DNA of 6,014 nt from Candidatus Limnocylindrales bacterium (lineage in GTDB: Bacteria; Chloroflexota; Limnocylindria; Limnocylindrales; CSP1-4): the NCBI GenBank assembly GCA_031292335.1, contig JARLHH010000372.1, forward strand, positions 1 through 6,014, given 5' to 3'. The position numbers and the translations under genes are program-made. Shown piece by piece: positions 1 through 6,000 of the stretch. The notes beneath the pieces were generated by a model. It saw only the letters and a list, made by a program, of their open reading frames with translations, was not told the origin of the DNA and did no database searches. Within the stretch, counting starts at the first letter, position 1. Every line of letters begins with the position of its first letter.

Positions 1-28
1 CAAGAAGTCGCTCGTCCAGCAGATCTGA
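1..28 (+). CDS. 3' end of an upstream gene (partial, unidentified)
   Basis: Only the last eight sense codons are inside the window. Read from base 2 they give KKSLVQQI followed by TGA at 26-28. All eight codons end in G or C, as expected for a real gene in this genome. The other two frames use codons such as AGA, AGT, CAA, GCT and CCA that are rare here. The tail is too short to identify a family. It ends 16 bases before the proposed start of the PHP gene, so the two are probably co-transcribed. Confidence 0.5.
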
Positions 29-44
29 CCTGAGCGACGTCGAC

Positions 45-842
45 GTGACCGGATCGGCGGACCGCAGGGCGTCCGCAGGCGCGACTTCCGACCGCAGGGA
101 GGTCGGAGCGCCGGAGGAGCCCCGAGGATCCGCGAAGTCCGTCGCGTTCATCGATTTCCACTGCCACACCAACGCCTCGTTCGACAGCCTCTCGGATCCC
201 GTCAAGGTCATGCGGGCCGCCCTGCGGCGGGGGATCACGCACCTCGCGATCACGGACCACGACCGGATCGACGGCGCGCTGCGGGCCCGCGACGGCGCAC
301 CAGACGGCCTGACGGTCATCGTCGGCGAAGAGGTGAAGACGGCGGCGGGCGACCTGATCTGCCTGTTCCTGGATCGCCCCGTTCCCCCGGGGCTCTCGCC
401 GGCGGAGACGATCGCGCTGGTCCGCGAGCAGGGAGGGCTGGTCGGGATCCCCCACCCGTTCGACCGGCATCGCAACTCGATGGCCAGTGCGGAAGCGGAG
501 TTCGAGGCGCTGGCCGGGCTCGTGGACTGGGTCGAGACGTACAACGCGCGGGTCGTCTTCGGCGACGGCAACGAGCGCGCCCAGGCGTTCGCGTTACGCA
601 CGGGGCTCCCCGGAGTGGCGGTGTCCGACGCGCACTCGATCCTGGAGGTCGGAGTTGCCTCGACGCGCCTGGTCGGCAACGCATCCACCCCGTCGGGGCT
701 CATGCAGGCGCTGGCCACGGCCCAGGTGCAGCCCGGCCATGCCACCTACCTGGCGCGGGGGATCACCCCCTTCGCCAAGCTGCTCCAGCGAGCCCGTGGC
801 AACGGCCGCGTGCGCCGCGTCCCAACCCGGGACCTGCCATGA
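45..842 (+). CDS. PHP-domain metal-dependent phosphoesterase
   Basis: This 265-residue cytosolic protein is predicted to hydrolyse a phosphoester at a multi-metal site. The PHP motifs appear in order: H39-x-H41 (FHCHT), T70-D71-H72-D73, G94-E95-E96, H137 in GIPHPFD, and D195-x-H197 (SDAHS). All metal ligands expected of the family are therefore present. The block after SDAHS (EVGVASTRLVG) matches the usual PHP-associated C-terminal region. Relatives include the TrpH/YciV group (small-nucleotide or RNA 5'-end phosphoesterases) and polymerase-linked PHP domains; the substrate cannot be read from sequence. The GTG at 45 is the only usual start codon before the conserved core. It adds about 34 low-complexity, probably disordered residues and has no clear Shine-Dalgarno. 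The frame is open to the left edge, but the codons upstream of 45 look non-coding. The gene overlaps the next by four bases (ATGA), implying coupled expression. Confidence 0.88.
   Translation: MTGSADRRASAGATSDRREVGAPEEPRGSAKSVAFIDFHCHTNASFDSLSDPVKVMRAALRRGITHLAITDHDRIDGALRARDGAPDGLTVIVGEEVKTAAGDLICLFLDRPVPPGLSPAETIALVREQGGLVGIPHPFDRHRNSMASAEAEFEALAGLVDWVETYNARVVFGDGNERAQAFALRTGLPGVAVSDAHSILEVGVASTRLVGNASTPSGLMQALATAQVQPGHATYLARGITPFAKLLQRARGNGRVRRVPTRDLP
87..107 (+). repeat. 7-bp inverted repeat inside the PHP gene's N-terminal extension
   Basis: TCCGACC at 87-93 and GGTCGGA at 101-107 form a perfect stem with a 7-base loop. It overlaps the second copy of a 10-base direct repeat, GACCGCAGGG at 60-69 and 90-99. 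The copies are exactly 30 bases apart, so both encode D-R-R in frame. The structure falls in the poorly conserved leader before the PHP core. Whether it has a role is unknown. Confidence 0.3.
819..833 (+). promoter_or_regulatory. Small hairpin covering the weak RBS of the flippase-like gene
   Basis: GTCCC (819-823) and GGGAC (829-833) pair around an AACCC loop. The 3' arm contains GGGA (829-832), the only Shine-Dalgarno-like sequence in front of the ATG at 839, with a 6-base gap. The hairpin lies within the last codons of the PHP gene. Ribosomes finishing that gene would melt it, which fits translational coupling. The stem is only 5 bp, so this is a suggestion. Confidence 0.3.
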
Positions 843-1915
843 CCGTGCTCCCGCCGGCCGACCAGGACGCCGCTTCCGACGCCGGCGCCGACCAGCTCTC
901 GCTGGGCAGGCGCCTGCGCCAGCCCCGGACGATCCTGAGCCTCGCCGTCCCGATCGTGCTGCTCGTGCTCATCTTCCGGGTCGCGCTCAACGTGGACGTG
1001 GACCAGCTGGTGGCGGCGGTCCGGGCGGCGAACCCGGTGCTCCTGCTGGCCGCCTTCCTGGTCTTCTACGCCGGCTTCCCGCTGCGGGGATTCCGCTGGG
1101 CGCTCCTCCTGCGCGGTGCGGGCTTCCGGCTCGGCACGCCCGATGCCACCCGCATCCTGTTCCTGTCATGGCTGGTCAACTGTCTCGTGCCGGCGAAGCT
1201 CGGCGACGTCTACCGCGCCTACCTCCTGAAGATCAACAGCACAGCCTCGCTCTCGCGCACGTTCGGGACCGTCTTCATCGAGCGGATCCTGGACCTCTTC
1301 GTGATCGCGATGCTCGGTCTCGCCGCGGGCTACTGGAGCTTCCGGTCCGGCATGCCGCCGTCGATCCAGTTCGTCTTCGCCATCGGCGTGGGCGTGGTCG
1401 TGGTCCTGGCCCTCCTGCTCCTGACGATGCGCAACTTCGGGCGACGGATCCTCGTGGTGCTCCCCATCCCGCGGCGCGAGCGGCTGCTGGAGCTGTATGA
1501 CCGGTTCGAGGAGGGGGTCTTCGGTGCGGTGGGCATCCGGGCGCTTCCGGGCCTCGTGATCGTGACCGGGCTGATCTGGGGCACGGAGTCGCTCCGGCTG
1601 TACCTCGTGGTCAAGGCGCTGGCTCTCCCCGGCGTCGACCTTGGCCTCTCCGGTGCCGTCTTCGTCGCGCTGATCGGCTCGCTCCTCACGGCCGTCCCGC
1701 TCAGTCCTGCCGGCCTCGGGATCGTGGAGCTGGGCGTGGTCGGCGTCATGACCGCTGCCTACCGGATCCCGCTGACCGAGGCGACCACGATCGCGCTGGT
1801 GGACCGCACGATCAGCGTGTTCTCGATCATCGTCATCGGGGGGATCTACTACGCGATCTCCCCGCTGCGGCGGGGAGGCGGCCACCTGGGCGAGGAGATC
1901 CCCGCTCCCGTCTGA
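839..1915 (+). CDS. MprF/YbhN/AglD-family flippase-like integral membrane protein
   Basis: This 358-residue polytopic membrane protein matches the transmembrane half of lysylphosphatidylglycerol synthase/flippase (PF03706-type, formerly UPF0104). Family signatures are RGFRWALLLR (83-92), NCLVPAKLGDVYRAYLL (114-130; the family's 'P-x-R/K-x-G-E/D-x-x-R' element), ERILDL (148-153) and PLSPAGLGIVELG (287-299). Hydrophobic segments lie near 30-50, 63-82, 104-118, 148-165, 174-197, 233-255, 270-290, 293-308 and 320-341. It lacks the C-terminal aminoacyl-transfer domain of full MprF, so it probably does not lysinylate lipids. Stand-alone members are thought to move or handle lipids or lipid-linked sugars, but the substrate is not known here. 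The N-terminus (1-28) is polar and probably cytosolic. The ATG overlaps the PHP stop as ATGA. A DNA-repair or regulatory role is not suggested. Confidence 0.85.
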   Translation: MTVLPPADQDAASDAGADQLSLGRRLRQPRTILSLAVPIVLLVLIFRVALNVDVDQLVAAVRAANPVLLLAAFLVFYAGFPLRGFRWALLLRGAGFRLGTPDATRILFLSWLVNCLVPAKLGDVYRAYLLKINSTASLSRTFGTVFIERILDLFVIAMLGLAAGYWSFRSGMPPSIQFVFAIGVGVVVVLALLLLTMRNFGRRILVVLPIPRRERLLELYDRFEEGVFGAVGIRALPGLVIVTGLIWGTESLRLYLVVKALALPGVDLGLSGAVFVALIGSLLTAVPLSPAGLGIVELGVVGVMTAAYRIPLTEATTIALVDRTISVFSIIVIGGIYYAISPLRRGGGHLGEEIPAPV

Positions 1916-1952
1916 CTCCGGCGGGACGCGATAGGGAGCGGCCGCCCGCGCG

Positions 1953-1970
1953 GGCCCGGCCACCCGGGCC
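1953..1970 (+). terminator. GC-rich hairpin, possible terminator of the PHP/flippase operon
   Basis: GGCCCGG (1953-1959) and CCGGGCC (1964-1970) form a perfect 7-bp stem with a CCAC loop, starting 38 bases after the flippase-like stop. A second, weaker CCC-UUCG-GGG hairpin sits at 1979-1988. No T-tract follows either, so neither is a classic intrinsic terminator. U-less hairpins are often proposed as terminators in high-GC bacteria. Confidence 0.35.
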
Positions 1971-2018
1971 GACCGGCGCCCTTCGGGGGTACCAACGGGT
2001 CATGGTTCCCGCGTGCGC

Positions 2019-2032
2019 CACTTCCGATAGTG
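2019..2032. promoter_or_regulatory. Small inverted repeat upstream of the XRE regulator (possible operator)
   Basis: CACT (2019-2022) and AGTG (2029-2032) flank TCCGAT, about 50 bases before the regulator's start. GATAGT at 2026-2031 overlaps the right arm and could be a degenerate -10 element, but no convincing -35 lies 16-18 bases upstream. XRE regulators often bind short dyads at their own promoters. This dyad is short enough to be chance. The rest of the 1916-2079 gap shows only the hairpins noted separately. Confidence 0.2.
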
Positions 2033-2079
2033 ACACCGACGCGGCACCCCCCGCGTGACCACGGAGCGCGAAGCCCGAC

Positions 2080-2601
2080 ATGACCACGCAGACCGGCCGG
2101 CCGTTCAACGAATGGCTTCGAGCCCAGCTCAAGTCCAAGAAGATGTCGCAGCGACAGCTGGCGCAGGCGTCCGGCGTCGACCACTCGACGATCTCGCGGC
2201 TGGTCCGCGGCGATCGGACCCCGTCGCTCGGGACCGCCACGAAGCTCGCCCGCGGCCTGCGCGAGATCCGCGACGACGCGGACGCGCCGCAGTACCTGGG
2301 CCTCGTGTCCGGCGGCACGACCATGAACCCGACCGCCCGCGTGGAGTACGCGCTCCGCGCGGACGACGCCCTCGGCGAGGCGCACGTGCGCCAGGTCATG
2401 GAGTACTACCTCGCCGTCCGCATGCGCCGGTACGCGCGCCCCGTGGCGCCGCCGAGCGCCCGGCCGGCGTACGCGTCGCTCCCGGCTCGACAGGGCATCA
2501 CGGCACTCGCATCCGTCGTCGGCGGGTCGCCGGTTGCCGATCGCGGGCTGCAGCCGGGGCGACCATCCAGCCTTCTCAGCCGGCGGCCACCGAACCGCTG
2601 A
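2080..2601 (+). CDS. XRE-family helix-turn-helix transcriptional regulator
   Basis: This 173-residue protein carries an N-terminal Cro/C1-type helix-turn-helix at about residues 8-62. The segment MSQRQLAQASGVDHSTISRL (22-41) contains the paired helices, with recognition helix around 34-43, followed by RGDRTPSLGTATKLARGL. Such proteins bind DNA as dimers and usually repress. Residues 83-117 form a second predicted helical patch (RVEYALRADDALGEAHVRQVM) that may be an oligomerisation or ligand segment. The tail from about 118 to the end is rich in Pro, Arg, Ala and Ser, resembles no domain I know, and loses G/C third-position bias near its end. It has no metal site or peptidase motif. The start is ATG 2080; GGAG at 2063-2066 is 13 bases away, longer than ideal. 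It stands alone between an upstream operon and a convergent operon, so its targets cannot be inferred beyond possible self-regulation. Confidence 0.8.
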   Translation: MTTQTGRPFNEWLRAQLKSKKMSQRQLAQASGVDHSTISRLVRGDRTPSLGTATKLARGLREIRDDADAPQYLGLVSGGTTMNPTARVEYALRADDALGEAHVRQVMEYYLAVRMRRYARPVAPPSARPAYASLPARQGITALASVVGGSPVADRGLQPGRPSSLLSRRPPNR

Positions 2602-2612
2602 AACCGAACCCT

Positions 2613-2640
2613 CCCGCACCCGGAAGGCCCCTCCCCTCCC
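2613..2640 (-). other. Putative G-quadruplex motif (minus strand) in the convergent gap
   Basis: On the minus strand the runs GGG (2640-2638), GGGG (2636-2633), GGGG (2631-2628) and GGG (2621-2619), then another GGG (2615-2613), are separated by short loops (A, A, CCTTCC, TGC). This fits the usual four-run G3 pattern. It would lie in RNA reading past the glycosyltransferase stop and the hairpin. High genomic GC makes such motifs common. Confidence 0.3.
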
Positions 2641-2654
2641 GGGTCTCAGGCACA

Positions 2655-2688
2655 GCGAACGCCGGCGTTCTGGGGCGCCGGCGTTCGC
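2655..2688. terminator. Perfect 13-bp hairpin between convergent genes, likely bidirectional terminator
   Basis: GCGAACGCCGGCG (2655-2667) and CGCCGGCGTTCGC (2676-2688) are exact reverse complements around the 8-base spacer TTCTGGGG. The hairpin starts 53 bases past the XRE stop and only 4 bases past the glycosyltransferase stop on the other strand. The location between convergent stops and the long perfect stem argue for termination in both directions. Neither flank has a T-run, so it would act as a U-less hairpin or protect transcript 3' ends. Confidence 0.65.
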
Positions 2689-2692
2689 GCGT

Positions 2693-4213
2693 TCACGGGG
2701 TGCCGCGGTCGTAGACGGAGATCGTCCGGCCGGGCGCGGGCGAGAATCGGTCCACCAGGATGGGCTGCGGGACCCCTGCACGCGCCAGCGCGGCCGCTTC
2801 CGCCGGACCCCTGCACGCCGCGCCCACGACCGCCTGGAACAGGTCGTCGCAGATCACGACCAGCCGGCTCGCCGCGGGAACGGCGACGGGCGTCACGCCG
2901 AGAAGGCCGAGGGGATACGAGTACGCCGTGACCGGCTTGAAGGGCGGCACGTCGAGGAGCGCCGTCGGGACACCGCGGATCTCGGGGGCCAGCCGCGCCG
3001 CAGCCTGTTGGGCATCGGGCCAGTTCCCGTTCGAAGCCACGGCTGGCGGCTGGGTGCCGAGGTTCCACGCGACCAGCGCGGCAACGCCAACCACCGCCAG
3101 GCCGCGCCCGGCGACGTCGCGCCGCCAGAGTGCCGCCGCGCCGAGGCCGACCAGGACCAGGATCGCGGGATCAACGTACGCGTGGTAGTGGTCGACCGGA
3201 AGTGGTGTCACGGTCGCCAGTGACGCCACGAAGAGCGCCAGGAGCAGGGTCGCGGAAACGACCCAGCCGGTCAGCCATCGGGTCGCGATCGCTTCCGCCC
3301 CGCGCGACGCCACGATGCGCCAGGCGACGAGCACGCACGCGGTCAGAACGACGACGAATGAAACGGCCGGTGCATCGGTCGCGAGGCCCGTCAGCGGCCA
3401 TGCGACGACCCGCAACGGCACGAACAGGAGCCGCACGACGAGGCCGGGGCCGGACGCGTCGCCACCGGCACGCAGGTAGTCGAGCGCCGCGCGGGTCTGG
3501 TCGAACCCCGACCCCAGCTCATGGAGCAGCAGCGGGAGATAGCCGAGCGCGATCACCGCGAGACCCGCCAGTCCCCAGCCGAGGATCGAGCGGCGGCGGC
3601 CGGGGCTCCGGCGCAGGTCGGCCAGCCAGAGGGCGACGAGGGCCGGAAGGGCCAGGATCCCCAGCAGGTGGGCCTGCTGCACGACGGCCTGGGCGGCGCC
3701 CGCCGCGAGCCACCAGCGCGGGTTTCGCGTCGCCCAGGCACGCCACCCGCTCGCCAGGTCGAGCGCCGCCGCGAGCGGCAGGAGGTTCGGGTTCCAGATG
3801 AAGGTCGAGGAACCCACCGCGGTGGCCGACGTCGCGGCCAGCAGCCCGGCGACCAGACCTGCCGCGGGACCTCCCATCGCTCGGCCCAGCCACCAGATGA
3901 CGCCGACCGCCGCGATCCCGAAGAGCGCGATCAGGAAGACGACCGCGGTCGGGTCCGTTCCTCCCGCCGGGATGGCCGCCGGGGCAAGGAGGTAGTAGTA
4001 GAGCGCACCGTGGTGAACATTGCCGATCGAGGTGGACGGCCCGAGGAGCGGCACGACGCCGTGCGTCACGAACGCCTGCAGCGTCGTCATGTCCACGCCC
4101 TGGTCCGAGTCCCACCCTCCGCGCCCGGCAAGCCCCGGCAGGCGGAGCGCCGCGGCAAGGACGAGCAGGCCGGCCAGGACGGCCAGGTCGCGTGCCCGCG
4201 TCGACGTGCGCAT
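2693..4213 (-). CDS. GT39/ArnT-like polytopic membrane glycosyltransferase (GT-C fold)
   Basis: This 506-residue membrane protein resembles the dolichyl/polyprenyl-phosphate-sugar transferases (PMT_2/GT39). These take a sugar from a lipid carrier and attach it to an acceptor outside the cytoplasmic membrane. After the first membrane span (about 9-27) comes the first-loop acidic motif WDSDQGVD (34-41); D35 or D37 is the likely catalytic or metal-binding Asp. HHGALYYYLLAPA (67-79) and FIWNPNLLPL (138-147) are also typical of this subgroup. Further hydrophobic spans lie near 88-110, 112-130, 166-195, 207-231, 257-275, 281-299, 313-336, 346-362 and 368-384. A soluble, probably extracytoplasmic, C-terminal domain follows (about 385-506). 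Donor and acceptor are unknown. The start is ATG 4213, with GGAG (4225-4222) 8 bases upstream; the ATG shares its A with the endonuclease IV stop (TGATG), implying coupled translation. A convergent hairpin follows the stop. Confidence 0.85.
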   Translation of the reverse strand: MRTSTRARDLAVLAGLLVLAAALRLPGLAGRGGWDSDQGVDMTTLQAFVTHGVVPLLGPSTSIGNVHHGALYYYLLAPAAIPAGGTDPTAVVFLIALFGIAAVGVIWWLGRAMGGPAAGLVAGLLAATSATAVGSSTFIWNPNLLPLAAALDLASGWRAWATRNPRWWLAAGAAQAVVQQAHLLGILALPALVALWLADLRRSPGRRRSILGWGLAGLAVIALGYLPLLLHELGSGFDQTRAALDYLRAGGDASGPGLVVRLLFVPLRVVAWPLTGLATDAPAVSFVVVLTACVLVAWRIVASRGAEAIATRWLTGWVVSATLLLALFVASLATVTPLPVDHYHAYVDPAILVLVGLGAAALWRRDVAGRGLAVVGVAALVAWNLGTQPPAVASNGNWPDAQQAAARLAPEIRGVPTALLDVPPFKPVTAYSYPLGLLGVTPVAVPAASRLVVICDDLFQAVVGAACRGPAEAAALARAGVPQPILVDRFSPAPGRTISVYDRGTP

Positions 4214-5220
4214 CAGGGGGGCTCCGCGGCCCGCGCCCGGCTCCCGCGCAGGTTCAGCGCCTCCGGCGGGAGAAGTGCCGGCCGGATGCCGGCCGCGAGG
4301 TCGCGCGCCCGTGACACGTTCACGGCGTCGAAGCCCTCGTCCATGCCGGGCGTCTCGAGGTAGTACGCGACATGGGCGAGCGCGGGGTGGGTCAGGAAGC
4401 GCGCCAGGCCGTCACTGCCGATCTCGCCGGCCGCCAGGTGCTGGTGCCGGTCGACCCGCGACCCGAGGGCGGCCCTGGAATCGTTGAGATGAATCATGAC
4501 GACTCGCTCGAGGCCGATCCGGGAGGTGATCGAATCCACGAGCGCGTCCACCGCCTCGCTCGTGTCGATCGCGACGCCCGCTCCCCAGAGATGCGCCGTG
4601 TCCAGGCAGAGCCCGACCCGCTCTTCGGGGACGCCCCCTGCGGCGATCGCCTCGAGGATTCGGGCCAGCTCGTCGACGGAGGTGCCCAGGCCGTCGCCGC
4701 CTCCCGCCGAGTTCTCCAGGACCAGCGTCGCCGCGTCCGGGCCAACGGGCGTCTCCGCGAGCACGCGCGCAACGCCGTCTGCGACCCGGGCGACCCCCGC
4801 CTCGACGCCCGCGCCCCGGTGCGAGCCGATGTGGACGTTGACGAACCGGGCCCCGTACGCCGGCGCCACGGCCAGCTCCCGCATGAGCACGCCCAGCGAC
4901 CGCTCAAACAGTTCGTTGTCGGGCCCTGCCAGGTTGACGAGGTACGCGGCGTGGATGGCGAGCGGCCCCAGCCCCAGCTCGGCAACCTTCGCCCGGAACG
5001 CCGGCAGCTCGGCGGGGAGCTCGGCCCGGCGACGCCACGCCGTCGGGTTGTCGGCGAAGAGCTGGAGGCTGTCGGCCCCGATCTCGCGGGCGCGCTCGGC
5101 TGCCCGGACCATCCCGGCGCCCATCGCGAGATGCGCCCCCAATCGGCGCCCATCCAGGAGCCCGGACGCCGCTTGCGGCGCCGGAGCGTCCACGGCCCGG
5201 GCCGATCGACGAGTGGGCAT
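4213..5220 (-). CDS. nfo: Endonuclease IV (deoxyribonuclease IV, AP endonuclease)
   Basis: This zinc-dependent TIM-barrel enzyme cleaves the DNA backbone 5' of abasic sites and removes 3' blocking groups in base-excision repair. By alignment to E. coli Nfo from memory, all nine metal ligands are present: H90 (IHAAYLVNL), H130 (NVHIGSH), E169 (LENSAG), D207 and H210 (CLDTAH), H244 (IHLNDS), D257 and H259 (GSRVDRHQH), and E289 (LETPG). The E. coli Tyr72 equivalent is Y93. The Arg37 position, a DNA-probing residue, is Thr60 in NPTAW; this loop varies among bacteria. At 335 residues it is longer than the usual 280-300, mainly from about 23 extra N-terminal residues and a short C-terminal tail. 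ATG 5220 has no Shine-Dalgarno but a -10-like box just upstream suggests a leaderless mRNA; GTG 5193 or TTG 5142 are alternative starts. The stop overlaps the downstream glycosyltransferase start by one base. Confidence 0.95.
   Translation of the reverse strand: MPTRRSARAVDAPAPQAASGLLDGRRLGAHLAMGAGMVRAAERAREIGADSLQLFADNPTAWRRRAELPAELPAFRAKVAELGLGPLAIHAAYLVNLAGPDNELFERSLGVLMRELAVAPAYGARFVNVHIGSHRGAGVEAGVARVADGVARVLAETPVGPDAATLVLENSAGGGDGLGTSVDELARILEAIAAGGVPEERVGLCLDTAHLWGAGVAIDTSEAVDALVDSITSRIGLERVVMIHLNDSRAALGSRVDRHQHLAAGEIGSDGLARFLTHPALAHVAYYLETPGMDEGFDAVNVSRARDLAAGIRPALLPPEALNLRGSRARAAEPP
4222..4225 (-). promoter_or_regulatory. Shine-Dalgarno of the GT39-type gene
   Basis: GGAG on the minus strand, 8 bases before ATG 4213, inside the last codons of the endonuclease IV gene. 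It fixes the transferase start at the TGATG junction. Confidence 0.6.
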
Positions 5221-5227
5221 CGACCCG

Positions 5228-5233
5228 ATCGTA
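5228..5233 (-). promoter_or_regulatory. Candidate -10 box for a leaderless nfo transcript
   Basis: TACGAT on the minus strand (5233-5228) fits the TAnnnT core and ends 7 bases before ATG 5220. Transcription would therefore start at or next to the A of the start codon. No Shine-Dalgarno precedes that ATG, which agrees with a leaderless start. No good -35 is visible in the GC-rich upstream DNA, so the call rests on the box and its spacing. Confidence 0.4.
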
Positions 5234-5235
5234 CA

Positions 5236-5249
5236 GGAGCCGATGCTCC
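5236..5249. repeat. 5-bp dyad directly upstream of the nfo -10 box
   Basis: GGAGC (5236-5240) and GCTCC (5245-5249) flank CGAT. The dyad lies where the -10/-35 spacer of the candidate nfo promoter would be, so it could be an operator. It does not match the CGAAC-N4-GTTCG LexA box. It is short and may be chance. Confidence 0.2.
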
Positions 5250-5306
5250 GCGGCGCGCCCGTCGGTGGCCACAGTAGGCCCCGCGCGACCCCAGGGGCGC
5301 AGCCGC

Positions 5307-5326
5307 CGGCCGGCCCGGCCCGGCCG
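5307..5326 (-). terminator. GC-only hairpin after hpf, possible terminator
   Basis: CGGCCGG (5307-5313) and CCGGCCG (5320-5326) pair perfectly over a 6-base loop, 11 bases past the hpf stop in its direction of transcription. There is no T-run. It could end or attenuate the hpf transcript before nfo. The surrounding DNA is a run of GGCC/CCGG, so other foldings are possible. Confidence 0.35.
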
Positions 5327-5337
5327 TCCCTCCGTCT

Positions 5338-5925
5338 TCAGCGCGAGCGGGGTGCCCTGTTCGAGGTGTACTCGCCGGCGACGACCGGCTCGATCAGGCC
5401 GAAGTCGCCGTCGTTGCGCCGGTAGAGCACGTTGACGCGCTCGCTCTCCGCGTTCACGAAGACGAAGAAGGCGTGGCCGAGCGACTCCATCTGCGCGATC
5501 GCGTCCTCCTCGAACATCGGCTCGAGCGCGAACCGCTTGGACTTGACCACCCGGCGCTCGCGACTGCCCTCCGCGGTGCCATCCGCGATGCGGGAGAGGA
5601 TGCCCTTCTCCTCCGGGGCGCGTGCGCGGACGCGGGGCTTCTCGCGGTGGTCGACGGCACGCCGCTCCACCTTGTCCACGACCTCGTCGATCGCCGCCTC
5701 GTAGGTCGCCGCGTCGGCACGGCCGCGGAGCGGCTGACCGTCGATCACGAGGGTGACCTCGGCGATCCGCGAGTCGTCGGCGCTCCGGTGGCGCTCGACG
5801 GAGAGCTCGAGGATCGCGTCCGTCCGGTCATCCAGGAAGCGCTCCAGGCGCCGCATCTTCCGTTCGGCATATTGCCTCACGGCATCGGGGACATCGAGGT
5901 TCTTGCCCTTGACGATCGTCCTCAC
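5338..5925 (-). CDS. hpf: Long-form hibernation promoting factor (ribosome hibernation)
   Basis: This 195-residue cytosolic protein binds the 30S decoding region and, in the long form, pairs two 70S ribosomes into inactive 100S dimers during starvation. The N-terminal S30AE/RaiA domain spans about 1-95 (MRTIVKGKNLDVPDAVRQYA; IDGQPLRGRADAATYEAAID, with DEVVDKVERR at the end). A basic, flexible linker of about 30 residues follows. The C-terminal dimerisation domain spans about 128-183 (KRFALEPMFEEDAIAQMESL; HAFFVFVNAESERVNVLYRR; then GDFGLIEP). Length and two-domain layout are those of long HPF, not of the short enterobacterial HPF or YfiA. The GTG start at 5925 is fixed by an exact GGAGGT five bases upstream. 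It is the first gene of the minus-strand block and has its own -10-like box near the right edge. A hairpin separates it from nfo. Confidence 0.95.
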   Translation of the reverse strand: MRTIVKGKNLDVPDAVRQYAERKMRRLERFLDDRTDAILELSVERHRSADDSRIAEVTLVIDGQPLRGRADAATYEAAIDEVVDKVERRAVDHREKPRVRARAPEEKGILSRIADGTAEGSRERRVVKSKRFALEPMFEEDAIAQMESLGHAFFVFVNAESERVNVLYRRNDGDFGLIEPVVAGEYTSNRAPRSR

Positions 5926-5930
5926 GGTTG

Positions 5931-5936
5931 ACCTCC
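5931..5936 (-). promoter_or_regulatory. Strong Shine-Dalgarno of hpf
   Basis: GGAGGT on the minus strand, 5 bases before GTG 5925. It is the best ribosome binding site in the window and decides the GTG start. Confidence 0.8.
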
Positions 5937-5994
5937 AGGGTGGCGGCGGCCCGTGACGCGAGGAGCGGCGCGGGCGACCGGCAGGCGTGGTCCG

Positions 5995-6000
5995 AGTATA
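5995..6000 (-). promoter_or_regulatory. -10 box of the hpf promoter
   Basis: TATACT on the minus strand (6000-5995) is one base from the TATAAT consensus and stands out in very GC-rich DNA. Transcription would start near 5988, giving a leader of about 60 bases. The -35 element would fall beyond the right edge. Bases 5937-5990 show no other clear signal. Confidence 0.5.

Noticed and set aside
60..99. Direct repeat GACCGCAGGG as a CRISPR or mobile-element signal
   Set aside because: Only two short copies inside a coding frame; no array, spacers or associated genes.
487..1500. 337-residue plus-strand frame spanning the PHP/flippase junction
   Set aside because: Arg/Ala/Pro-rich out-of-frame translation across two well-supported genes.
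2655..2670. LexA/SOS-box-like CGAAC...GTTC
   Set aside because: The half-sites are 6 bases apart rather than 4, and the bases are part of the convergent hairpin, not a promoter.
2055..2714. Alternative plus-strand frame starting at GTG 2055
   Set aside because: It overlaps the XRE gene out of frame, lacks domains and runs through the hairpin into the convergent gene; the 2080 frame holds the clear helix-turn-helix.
1166..2781. Minus-strand open frames over the flippase-like and XRE genes (1166-1963, 1849-2781)
   Set aside because: Low-complexity, highly charged shadows of well-supported plus-strand genes, with no recognisable motif.
3521..5277. Long plus-strand open frames (3521-4363 and 4372-5277)
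   Set aside because: They lie antisense to the GT39-type gene and endonuclease IV. Their translations are Arg/Pro/Gly-rich without domains; they arise from GC-biased codon use of the real genes.
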